From Paenibacillus sp. 1001270B_150601_E10 (GTDB lineage: Bacteria; Bacillota; Bacilli; Paenibacillales; Paenibacillaceae): a stretch of 64,000 nucleotides of DNA. A model generated the notes under the pieces. That model was given only the letters and a program-made list of their open reading frames with translations. It was not told where the DNA came from and did not search any database. Every line of letters starts with the position of its first letter. The stretch's first letter is position 1. Location of the stretch: positions 527,574-591,573 of the forward strand of contig NZ_JADMOL010000003.1 in NCBI RefSeq assembly GCF_015558675.1, written 5' to 3'. A program made the translations under genes and the position numbers. Shown here piece after piece: positions 1-7,506 of the stretch.

Positions 1-1
1 T

Positions 2-63
2 AAAACACCTTCAAGAGCATGCAGCCATGTCGTAAGATATGGCAACAACCCTGAAGGTGTTTT
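2..63. terminator. Two-level hairpin terminator left of the cupin gene
   Basis: A perfect 12-bp inverted repeat, AAAACACCTTCA at 2-13 and TGAAGGTGTTTT at 52-63, encloses an inner hairpin whose arms are GCCAT and ATGGC. Both outer arms carry an A or T run on the appropriate strand, so it could terminate in either direction. It lies downstream of the minus-strand cupin gene and may also serve a gene outside the window. Confidence 0.6.
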
Positions 64-142
64 TAATTGGGAACAAGAGTTCATTGTCCAGTAGAGTTCT
101 TACTAGTAACAAGCATTAGATTCGAGTAACACTGGCAGCTGC

Positions 143-481
143 TTATTCGGAATCTGTACCTCCAGTGTCTGCTACACTTTTAGGCTCGACCAGCATGATA
201 TGGCATTCCTTTTCGGCGAAAGGCTTGTGGTCGGCACCTCCCGGGACAATAAACATCTCGCCCTTGGAAATCTTGACCTGACCATCACGAAATGCAATGA
301 ACATCTCTCCTTCGATCACCATAAATACTTTATCGGCCCCCTGATGCTCATGCCACATGAAATCCCCTTCAATCTTAACCAGCTTGAATTGAAAGTTGTG
401 AATTTCGCCAACAACTTTCGGAGACCAGAGCTCGTTGAATTGAGACAGCTTCTCACTCAAATTAATCGTTTGGTAATCCAT
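143..481 (-). CDS. Small single-domain cupin protein
   Basis: A 112-residue protein with one cupin beta-barrel. The first motif has the metal-binding pattern HEH...E (around residues 44-58: WHEHQGADKVFMVIEGEM). The second motif has a PGG turn followed by a histidine (VPGGADHKP). This is the usual size for stand-alone cupins of the YP_/mannose-6-phosphate-isomerase-like type, whose substrates are mostly unknown. A strong AGGAGGGA site sits 6 nt before the ATG. It is the last gene of a minus-strand run that also contains an iron-siderophore binding protein and an AraC regulator, so it may be co-transcribed, but no pathway can be named from sequence. Confidence 0.85.
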   Translation of the reverse strand: MDYQTINLSEKLSQFNELWSPKVVGEIHNFQFKLVKIEGDFMWHEHQGADKVFMVIEGEMFIAFRDGQVKISKGEMFIVPGGADHKPFAEKECHIMLVEPKSVADTGGTDSE

Positions 482-553
482 CGTAGTCCCTCCTCATTTT
501 CGACCTTCAGAATGCCATTTGTGTTCAATAGAATGTTTCTGGGGTTTTATGAA

Positions 554-1528
554 CTAGCGCAGAGCGTTTGTTATATTCTGCAAAGCGTAATCGATCGCTA
601 ATGGGCCACCTGTAATCGCGGACGTATCCATTACATAGATATGGTCTTTCTTTACGGCATTTAGATTATTCCATACCTTACTTTGTTTAAGTTCATTCAT
701 TAAAGTTTCCTGTTTTGTAATGTCACCAATAAGGAAAACATGATCTGCTTGAACCGTTGACAGTCCTTCAAACGCAGTAAATTCATTATTAGTGCCTGTA
801 AAGGAATCGTCTGGTGTAAGCCCTAGTCCCTTTTCCTTATCAAACGCAAGGGTGTAGACAGGATTTCCTTCACCTAGCACATTAAACGTTTTTCCATCCC
901 AAGAAATGATAAGGGCTACTGACTCTCCCTGAATTGATTGTAGCGCTTCTCGCCCAGTCGTAATTTCGTGCATCATGTTATCAATTACTTTTTCGGCTTC
1001 ATCTTCTTTGCCAATGATCTTGGCTATGGTGCGGAGTCCATATTGCCAATCTTCGTAGATATCCTTGGTATTTAACGTGATGACGGGCGCAATTTTTTCT
1101 AGTGAATCGTAATTCTTGTCATGATATTCCGTTGCCAAAATATAATCCGGCTCAATAGATAGAATGTTTTCAATACTAGGAGACACCTTATCCCCTAATT
1201 CTTCAGCTGAATCCAGCTTTCCCTTTAAGTAAGATAAAGATGACAGATACTCTTTTTCAGTAGAAGCAGCGGGCGACTCGCCTAATGCAACTAAGATTTC
1301 GGGGTAAAAATACCATAGCGAGGCTATTTTATTTGGTTTTTTCTGGATAATAATTTCTTTGCCTAGAGCATCCTTAAATGTTCTTGGCCACTCCGCTTCT
1401 ACAATGGCTGCTGATGCAGTTGCACCTTTTGTCGTTGACCCTTTATGTTCAGCAGGCTTTCCATTACAACCTGCTAGCATGCCTGCTAGCAATAGTATTG
1501 CGATTAGCAGGCCCTTCATTTTTGGCAT
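554..1528 (-). CDS. Iron-siderophore ABC transporter substrate-binding lipoprotein
   Basis: A 324-residue protein with a lipoprotein signal peptide: a short basic start, a hydrophobic stretch and a lipobox ending LLAGMLAGC, with the acylated cysteine at residue 21. The rest has the layout of the FecB/FepB/BtuF periplasmic-binding family (PF01497): an early strand with IASLWYFYPEILVALGE, a repeated DYILATEYHD / ADHVFLIGD 'basic-switch' region, and a long central helix between two lobes. It should capture a ferric siderophore outside the membrane. No permease or ATPase gene of the FecCD type is in the window, so it must borrow another transporter. GGAGGAA precedes the start. It lies just downstream of an AraC regulator that has a Fur-box-like element. 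Confidence 0.9.
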   Translation of the reverse strand: MPKMKGLLIAILLLAGMLAGCNGKPAEHKGSTTKGATASAAIVEAEWPRTFKDALGKEIIIQKKPNKIASLWYFYPEILVALGESPAASTEKEYLSSLSYLKGKLDSAEELGDKVSPSIENILSIEPDYILATEYHDKNYDSLEKIAPVITLNTKDIYEDWQYGLRTIAKIIGKEDEAEKVIDNMMHEITTGREALQSIQGESVALIISWDGKTFNVLGEGNPVYTLAFDKEKGLGLTPDDSFTGTNNEFTAFEGLSTVQADHVFLIGDITKQETLMNELKQSKVWNNLNAVKKDHIYVMDTSAITGGPLAIDYALQNITNALR

Positions 1529-1606
1529 GACGAAATTCCTCCAACAATATGTTTTCTTTCGTTTGCCACTAGTATAGTAAAGTCGAATTTCGATTAGAAT
1601 GGATGC

Positions 1607-2443
1607 CTATTGAAATTCACATGGATTATTCATGAACTGCTCTCGATATTGAGTAGGAGAAATACCAAGCTGTTTCTTGAACACTCTACTAAAATAATAG
1701 GGATCAGCAATTCCCACCGTTTGTGCAATTTGCTGTACAGGCGCATCACTTGTAAATAGCATTTCTTGCGCTATATTTATACGATATTTCAATACATATT
1801 CCGCCGGCCCCATACCTGCATGTCTTCTAAATACATAAGAAAGCCGATTTCGATTCACATTATTTTGTTCTGCAAGTGATTCTATTGATAGGCTTTGATC
1901 ATAATATTCATGAATATAACTCGATACCCGTTCGAATAAAGTATGGGATTCACAGCTGTTCTGCCTATTAACTACACATAATAAAGCTTCATTCAGTACA
2001 TCGCGAAACAGCATCTCGGTCTGAAATCTCGATATGCCTCCACGCTGATTATATACTTGCCAAAGACGCTTAATGAGCTCGATAAGACGAGGAGATTGTC
2101 CCGTTAATAATTCAAAATGCTGATGAGATAAGCTTGTCTCTTCAAGTTCCGAGCTGCATATCCGGTATAAGACAAGAATGTATTCCCAGTCCGTGTTGCC
2201 AAACATTTTTTGAGCTAGTTTCATTTTGGCTCCCCCATGCACCACTTTACCTGGCATAAGGATATAAGGCGTGTCATTAAATTGAAATTGCACCTTTCCG
2301 GTAAGGGGAAATACAAATCCGGGAACAGTATCTGTATAGTCAGCGTGAGGCACACCTGGATGTCTAGCATATCGGTATATTCCTTCTACTTGAAAAGGAA
2401 TGCGCGCAAAATGCTCTGCTAGCTGATTCACGTCTATTTTCAC
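1607..2443 (-). CDS. AraC-family regulator, probably controlling siderophore uptake
   Basis: A 278-residue protein with an N-terminal AraC-type sensor cupin (residues about 15-110) and a C-terminal pair of helix-turn-helix motifs (about 175-275). The recognisable family signature is ADPYYFSRVFKKQLGISPTQYR. Translation probably begins at a GTG with GAGG eight bases upstream. The neighbouring siderophore-binding lipoprotein suggests a role like Bacillus Btr, an AraC activator of siderophore import. In Btr the binding-protein domain is fused to the regulator, while here the two are separate genes. A Fur-like box lies about 80 bases upstream. The target and ligand are inferred. Confidence 0.85.
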   Translation of the reverse strand: MKIDVNQLAEHFARIPFQVEGIYRYARHPGVPHADYTDTVPGFVFPLTGKVQFQFNDTPYILMPGKVVHGGAKMKLAQKMFGNTDWEYILVLYRICSSELEETSLSHQHFELLTGQSPRLIELIKRLWQVYNQRGGISRFQTEMLFRDVLNEALLCVVNRQNSCESHTLFERVSSYIHEYYDQSLSIESLAEQNNVNRNRLSYVFRRHAGMGPAEYVLKYRINIAQEMLFTSDAPVQQIAQTVGIADPYYFSRVFKKQLGISPTQYREQFMNNPCEFQ

Positions 2444-2523
2444 GTTGCATACCTCATTTCTATAGTAGTTTGCCGATCATCTTGAAAGAGGACCAGAGGA
2501 TTCTCGTCTATGTTCACATTATT

Positions 2524-2542
2524 GATAATAATAATCATTGTC
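2524..2542. promoter_or_regulatory. Fur-box-like operator
   Basis: GATAATAATAATCATTGTC matches the classical Fur consensus GATAATGATAATCATTATC at 17 of 19 positions. It lies upstream of the AraC gene start (2443) in the divergent region, where it would repress transcription when iron is sufficient. Confidence 0.65.
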
Positions 2543-2560
2543 AATACATCTAAGCAACAA

Positions 2561-2602
2561 AAAGACCGCTCCCGGTTAATGTTCAAACAGCCGGGAAGCG
2601 GC
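2561..2602 (-). terminator. Terminator of the tetR-ABC transporter operon
   Basis: The minus strand reads GCCGCTTCCCGG, a loop, then CCGGGAGCGG followed by TCTTTTTG. This is a GC-rich stem with a U tract, placed downstream of the ATPase gene that ends at 2792. Confidence 0.8.
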
Positions 2603-2791
2603 ATCAGGTTAGAATATTTTTAAAGATAGGGGCGTGACCGCCGTTAGGGTCCTTCAGTCTAGTGCCCGAGAATCGCTCGGAGATTTCACTTCGGCATTTT
2701 AGCGGAGATAGACAAATCTTTATGCCTAGTTCCTTAATTTGCTCAAGCATATGTATGATTTCCCTATAAAAATATATATTTCGTACACTTT

Positions 2792-3550
2792 CTATATGCC
2801 TACTTCCCTCATTTTCAACGAAACCTTCTCAATCCTGCCATTCATATTCATCCCGTCAAACCTTGGAAGCTTCAAATCACTCACAATTGTTCCGTCACGC
2901 ATAAACATAATACGCTCTGCCCGTGCGGCAACCTTGGCGTCATGAGTGACAAGAATAACTGCTGTACCGTCCGTATTGATCTCCCCTAATATGTCCATAA
3001 TTTCTTGCGCAGATTTTGAATTGAGCGCACCTGTAGGCTCATCTCCGAAAATGATTGCCGGGCTGTTCATAAGCGCCCTGCATAATCCTGCACGCTGCAA
3101 CTGGCCTCCCGATACCTGCGTAATATCACGTTTTTCAAGCTCAGCAATCCCTGTCCTTTTCATAAGCGCTCTTGCTTTTTCTGTTATCTTTGTAACGTTT
3201 TTTCTGTTATCCCGTATCGAAGGAAGAATAATGTTATCAAGGATATTCAAATTTTTCAGCATGGTCGGCTGTTGAAAAACAAATCCGATTTTAGTTCTGC
3301 GTATATCCGCAAGCTCATTTTCTCCGATTGTTGATAAATCCCTACCATCAAAAACAACCTTTCCGCCATTAATGCTATCTGCCCCGCTTAGTGCCAACAT
3401 CAGCGTCGATTTCCCTGAGCCGGAGGGTCCCATAACCGCAACGAACTCACCCTCATTTATTTCAACGTTCACACCGTCGAGGATATTGCGCTTGTCACTG
3501 CCTTCCCCAAAAGATTTCACGATCCGATCACCGATAATTATCTTCTTCAT
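2792..3550 (-). CDS. ABC transporter ATP-binding protein (LolD/MacB type)
   Basis: A 252-residue ATPase with Walker A GPSGSGKST (about 41-49), a Q loop FVFQQPTM, signature VSGGQLQRAGLCRAL, Walker B IIFGDEPTG and a switch histidine in LVTHD. This subfamily powers FtsX-fold permeases for efflux of lipophilic compounds or antimicrobial peptides rather than solute import. Its start follows the stop of the upstream permease by only 4 nt with GGAG spaced 7, so the two are translationally linked. With the TetR gene it forms a three-gene minus-strand operon. The C-terminal extension after the switch region is about 40 residues. Substrate unknown. Confidence 0.92.
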   Translation of the reverse strand: MKKIIIGDRIVKSFGEGSDKRNILDGVNVEINEGEFVAVMGPSGSGKSTLMLALSGADSINGGKVVFDGRDLSTIGENELADIRRTKIGFVFQQPTMLKNLNILDNIILPSIRDNRKNVTKITEKARALMKRTGIAELEKRDITQVSGGQLQRAGLCRALMNSPAIIFGDEPTGALNSKSAQEIMDILGEINTDGTAVILVTHDAKVAARAERIMFMRDGTIVSDLKLPRFDGMNMNGRIEKVSLKMREVGI

Positions 3551-3554
3551 GTGC

Positions 3555-5867
3555 CTACTCCTTCATATGTTCGGATATTTTGACTTGACCCGCCCCCGAT
3601 GTGCCGATTATGGTTGCGATAAGCACTGAGCCTATTAGCATCAGCGGACAAAGCACATACGCCGAAAGTGGATTAACCGCAAACTTAAACGTCGAAGCGC
3701 CAAAGGAGGAGATGACTTTGCCCGCAAGCATTTCTCCAAGCGTGTTTGCCAGAAGCGTGCCGAGTACAATACCGATAATGAGAACGAATATCGAGCGTGA
3801 AATATATTGCGCATTAATATCCGCATTTCTAAAACCGAATGCCTTCAAAACAGCTATTGAATATCTGTCCTTAGCAACAAGCATTTTCATGAACAATAAA
3901 CTAACTAATACCGATATGATCAGCGCAACAGCAATAGCGGCATAGGAAGCCTTTTTGACAGAGTCTATTGTCGAGCCGAACGTCTGCGAAATAAATTGCT
4001 CAATGTCTGAAACCTTTGCAAAAGCAAATCTGTCCGCATACTCAGCCGTTTTTTCGTCAACAAGCGCTTTATTCGCAAGCTCCGCGCAAATAACGAACCA
4101 CAGCATATTTGCCGAGTTGTCGTTAAAAACAGCTTTTGCGGTTTTGCCGCCGTTCGTGATGTCGGAATAAATACCGCTTACCGAGAAATCTTTTTCCTCC
4201 CCGTCGATTAAAAGAGTAAGGTTCTCACCGGTCGTTTTGCCCAGCTCATCTGCGTTCAACGTTGACAGCGCGATTTCATTTTCTGCAGCGGGTGCTCTGC
4301 CATGTGAATAGGCTATAGGGAACACTGAATGATCGCCAAGCTCAACTTTAATACTTTTTTGCGTGGCATTCTCCGCCTTTACTCTGAACGTTTTTGTTGT
4401 AAGTACAGCATACTTTGAAATGGAACTGTCGCTTTTCATACGCTGTATGATTTCAGCGGCTTTTTCGGGCATACGATCAGTCTGCTGAAGATCAATGCGC
4501 ATATCATAGCTTCCAATCCCCATATATTCGATAAAGTTTTTTGAGGAAATCGTGGTATACAGGTTTTGCGGAACAATCATAATGAATGATGAAAGTATTA
4601 ATACCAACATCATAGTAGCGTAAAGCTTTTTCCTAGCGAGAACATCTTTTATTCCCAGAAAAACATTCGTATTAAGCAGCCTATTCCCACTTAAACGCAA
4701 ATACTTTGCTCCCGCTGTTTTCTCCGGTGAAACGCCAAAGCGTATAGCTTCAGCAGCGGATATTTTGCTAAACCGCCTAAGCACTCCACTTACGTAGGCA
4801 ATGATGGCAACAAATATTAGCAATACACCGAGCATTCCGAAAAGTGACGTAAAAGAAGAATGGTCTCTTTCCCCCATATAAAGCCGAATATTTTCGAGAA
4901 GCATACCTTTCATAAGAAATGAAAGTAAAAAGCCTGCTATACTGCCTGCCGCCGCAATCACGGCGTATTTCACGATATACATCTTTTTAATGTCAGAAAC
5001 ACGCAGCCCTATTGCCTTCATTACGCCAATTTCACGATAATCGTCTTCAATTTTCGCAAGGAGCGTGAAACGTATGCACATAAAAGCGATCGCAACGACC
5101 AGCACGCTTACCAGCAAAATGACCCCAATCATCATTCCGTCAGAAATAGCGTTAAGCATTTTGAACAGCGGAAAGGTTATCGTTGGTCCGTTCGCTTCAA
5201 GTCCTGCAGCGGTATAGGCTGCTTCGAATGCCCCTAACGCAGATAAATCCTTTAATCTGAATTCGATCAAATACTCAGTGCTTCCTAGGCTTTTCATTTC
5301 TGCATAATCATTTGCACTAACAAGAAACCGCTTGGAGGAGGACAGCATAGAATTCATTTGCGAATCGCGCAGAAATCCCGCAATTGTCAATTCCTTGCCA
5401 CCTATTACGGCCTTGTCGCCGAGCTTAGCATCGTTCATATAATGAACGGGCACATAGAGCTCGCCGTCGGATACGCTTATGACGCTTCCATCAAGATTAA
5501 GAAGAAAGTCGAACTTTTCACTTTGGACGCTGAATCCATTATCTTGAACATTATCTGCCAGCGAGCTATCGCCTAATTTGATCTGCGCGCCATCAATATT
5601 GAGAAACTCCAAGACTTGAAATTTATCGACAGAACTGTTCTTTTGGGCAAATTCCGTCAACCTTGACGTATCTATTTCCCCAGTATGCATCTGCAAAAAA
5701 TGCGGAGTTTCCGCCCGCTTCATAAGCGTATCTATCGCGCCTGATAGATTCACAGTAAGAATCGCCGCAAGTGAAACAAGCATAGCTGCAGCAGCAACAA
5801 ATATCATGGTGGTCAACGTGATCAGCTTGCTTTTAGAAAAATCATTGCGGATTATTCTGTAATACAT
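3555..5867 (-). CDS. FtsX-domain ABC transporter permease, two-module
   Basis: A 770-residue membrane protein. An N-terminal anchor helix (about 15-38) is followed by an extracellular domain, then three helices (about 240-370) forming the first FtsX core. After a short link a second anchor (about 415-435), a second extracellular domain and a final three-helix FtsX core (about 645-760) follow. DDYREIGVMKAIGLR and DRYSIAVLKAFGFR are the matching coupling-helix segments of the two halves. This duplicated layout is typical of antibiotic or lipid exporters regulated by adjacent TetR genes. It has an AGGGGTGA ribosome site and lies 13 nt downstream of tetR. Function as an efflux pump is inference. 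Confidence 0.9.
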   Translation of the reverse strand: MYYRIIRNDFSKSKLITLTTMIFVAAAAMLVSLAAILTVNLSGAIDTLMKRAETPHFLQMHTGEIDTSRLTEFAQKNSSVDKFQVLEFLNIDGAQIKLGDSSLADNVQDNGFSVQSEKFDFLLNLDGSVISVSDGELYVPVHYMNDAKLGDKAVIGGKELTIAGFLRDSQMNSMLSSSKRFLVSANDYAEMKSLGSTEYLIEFRLKDLSALGAFEAAYTAAGLEANGPTITFPLFKMLNAISDGMMIGVILLVSVLVVAIAFMCIRFTLLAKIEDDYREIGVMKAIGLRVSDIKKMYIVKYAVIAAAGSIAGFLLSFLMKGMLLENIRLYMGERDHSSFTSLFGMLGVLLIFVAIIAYVSGVLRRFSKISAAEAIRFGVSPEKTAGAKYLRLSGNRLLNTNVFLGIKDVLARKKLYATMMLVLILSSFIMIVPQNLYTTISSKNFIEYMGIGSYDMRIDLQQTDRMPEKAAEIIQRMKSDSSISKYAVLTTKTFRVKAENATQKSIKVELGDHSVFPIAYSHGRAPAAENEIALSTLNADELGKTTGENLTLLIDGEEKDFSVSGIYSDITNGGKTAKAVFNDNSANMLWFVICAELANKALVDEKTAEYADRFAFAKVSDIEQFISQTFGSTIDSVKKASYAAIAVALIISVLVSLLFMKMLVAKDRYSIAVLKAFGFRNADINAQYISRSIFVLIIGIVLGTLLANTLGEMLAGKVISSFGASTFKFAVNPLSAYVLCPLMLIGSVLIATIIGTSGAGQVKISEHMKE

Positions 5868-5880
5868 AAGTCACCCCTGT

Positions 5881-6522
5881 TCAAGCCTCTTCATCCTCTA
5901 CTCCAAACATCTTCAAGGTTTCCATTAGACTGCCGCTTTCAGCGCCAAGCAGCCTTTCTACATTGCTTATAAAAGCAACCATTCGTGAAAAGCGTTCCTC
6001 GTTCGTCATCGTAATCATGTCATCATCAAAAACAGTAGCCGCATAGATCACAACCATTTCCATGCATTCATACGGGAACGGGGTATTAAACATTCCTTGC
6101 TCAATGCCTTCAAGGATGATTCCCGTCAATATCGGCGGAACGCCATTAATAATGACCTTTTGTATTTTTTGATGCATCAGTGCGTTTTGCGGCTTATGAA
6201 TGTGATCCATAATCTCCTCGCTGCTTCCGCCGCTAATGTTCAGCGCCATAACAACACGGATAATCCGCTCGACTATGGGGATGCTCTTATCAGAAGCCAC
6301 TTCCTGGGCTGCGCATAAAAGACGGACATTATACCGCTCTATGAGCGAATCTAGAATTTCCTCCTTCGATTTGAAGTGATAATATAACGTTCCCCGCGCA
6401 ATTCCGACCTTCTCAAGAATATCGTTTGTGCTTGTGCCGTCAAAGCCTTTCTGAGCGAAAAGCTCGTCCGCCACATCAAGTATCTCGTTCCTGCGTTCAT
6501 CTGCTTCTTTTACGACTCTCAT
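5881..6522 (-). CDS. TetR-family repressor of the adjacent ABC transporter
   Basis: A 213-residue protein. The N-terminal helix-turn-helix (about 10-55) contains the family hallmark GFDGTSTNDILEKVGIARGTLYYHFKSKEEIL. The C-terminal helical domain would bind an effector. It is the first gene of the operon with the FtsX permease and ATPase. A perfect inverted repeat, GACCGA-CTA-TCGGTC, sits 22 nt upstream of its start and is an obvious autoregulatory operator. Effector binding should release the repressor and induce the transporter; that model is inferred from family behaviour. Confidence 0.9.
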   Translation of the reverse strand: MRVVKEADERRNEILDVADELFAQKGFDGTSTNDILEKVGIARGTLYYHFKSKEEILDSLIERYNVRLLCAAQEVASDKSIPIVERIIRVVMALNISGGSSEEIMDHIHKPQNALMHQKIQKVIINGVPPILTGIILEGIEQGMFNTPFPYECMEMVVIYAATVFDDDMITMTNEERFSRMVAFISNVERLLGAESGSLMETLKMFGVEDEEA

Positions 6523-6543
6523 TTTTGCATCTCCTATCGTATA

Positions 6544-6558
6544 GACCGACTATCGGTC
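6544..6558. promoter_or_regulatory. TetR operator, perfect inverted repeat
   Basis: GACCGACTATCGGTC is a 6-bp perfect inverted repeat around a 3-base centre, immediately 5' of the tetR start. Its size and symmetry are those of operators bound by QacR/AcrR-like TetR proteins. Confidence 0.75.
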
Positions 6559-6908
6559 GATTAGATGGTAACATAGTTATTAGCGAATGATCAAGTAAAT
6601 TTAAAGTAAAACATGAATCCGCCAGTACAATTGCTAAATTAAGCGGACAGATTCATCGATGCGATGGCAGCAACGGCATTGTCCGATGAAAATTGCGGAT
6701 CTATTCCCCCCACGAAAATCCCTTATTTTCAGATCGGACCATTATATTCTAGCTAAAGCATCGTTCATACATGGATTGCATTCCCTCTCTACACCTTGTA
6801 GACGATAGAGTCGGCTTCAAAATTATTATATAATTGTAATATAGACCAATTCTTGTATGTACAACAATAACAAGCAAACCCAATTACGTTTCTTTGAGGG
6901 TGATTAGA

Positions 6909-7394
6909 ATGAGCTTTATGGATGCTTGGGAGAAAATAATAGCGGAGCAGGAGGAAGAACGTAACCAGCTCCGAATCAATCAAATCACCGTACAGGTAGA
7001 CTATAAGAAAAAGAGCAAACACAACGTTCATCAAAAGAAAAAAGTCATCGAATATGGCTTTGTAGAACGCGATTTGGATGATGAGAATTTATATGGAAGG
7101 TTTGAACTCTATTTCGCCGATCGCGACACTCTACTCCAACAACATCGGTTTGGAAATGAAACTGCTTTTGGTGAGCTTACAAATGAACATGCAGTTGCAA
7201 CGGCAATCTTCACTTATTTAGCGGAGTACTATTCTTATATTTTAGAGGAATCTCCCTTCGCTATCAGCTATAACCCTATTGCAGAAGCTTGGATTATCGA
7301 AGGAACTCTTCCTCCGGGAAGTCTTGGCGGGGTCATTTACATTGCCCTTGCAAAAGAAAATGGACAGCTTCTTTTGATGTTTGGAACGAGATAA
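6909..7394 (+). CDS. NTF2-fold immunity-like protein, orphan
   Basis: A 161-residue protein. The start is the ATG at 6909, because GAGGGTGA lies 5-6 nt upstream; an in-frame TTG at 6894 overlaps that site. The N-terminal third is charged and helical (EEQEEERNQLRINQ). The C-terminal part (WIIEGTLPPGSLGGVIYIAL followed by KENGQLL) closely follows the pattern of NTF2-fold immunity domains in polymorphic toxin systems: W-x-V-x-GTLP, GG-x-x-Y-I, then D/N-G-K. No toxin gene is adjacent. It is one of few plus-strand genes in this half of the window and stands alone between divergent promoters. The family call is by recall and not certain. Confidence 0.55.
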   Translation: MSFMDAWEKIIAEQEEERNQLRINQITVQVDYKKKSKHNVHQKKKVIEYGFVERDLDDENLYGRFELYFADRDTLLQQHRFGNETAFGELTNEHAVATAIFTYLAEYYSYILEESPFAISYNPIAEAWIIEGTLPPGSLGGVIYIALAKENGQLLLMFGTR

Positions 7395-7462
7395 ATGACA
7401 AAAGAAGTGATAAAATGGTACTAGCTTTTATACATATATAATAGTTGTGACTTATACCTAGA

Positions 7463-7503
7463 GGGGATGCCCCAAGACATCTCCGTGCTTTTGGGACATC
7501 CCC
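7463..7503. terminator. Long hairpin between convergent genes
   Basis: GGGGATG at 7463-7469 and CATCCCC at 7497-7503, with a further CCCAA/TTGGG inside, form a strong stem between the convergent immunity-like gene and the diguanylate cyclase. Neither side has a U tract, so it may act as a transcript end stabiliser as much as a terminator. Confidence 0.5.
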
Positions 7504-7506
7504 TAT

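Noticed and set aside
6600..6700. ATGAATCCGC / GCGGACAGATTCAT as an insertion-sequence end
   Set aside because: The repeat is interrupted and no transposase or target duplication is visible.
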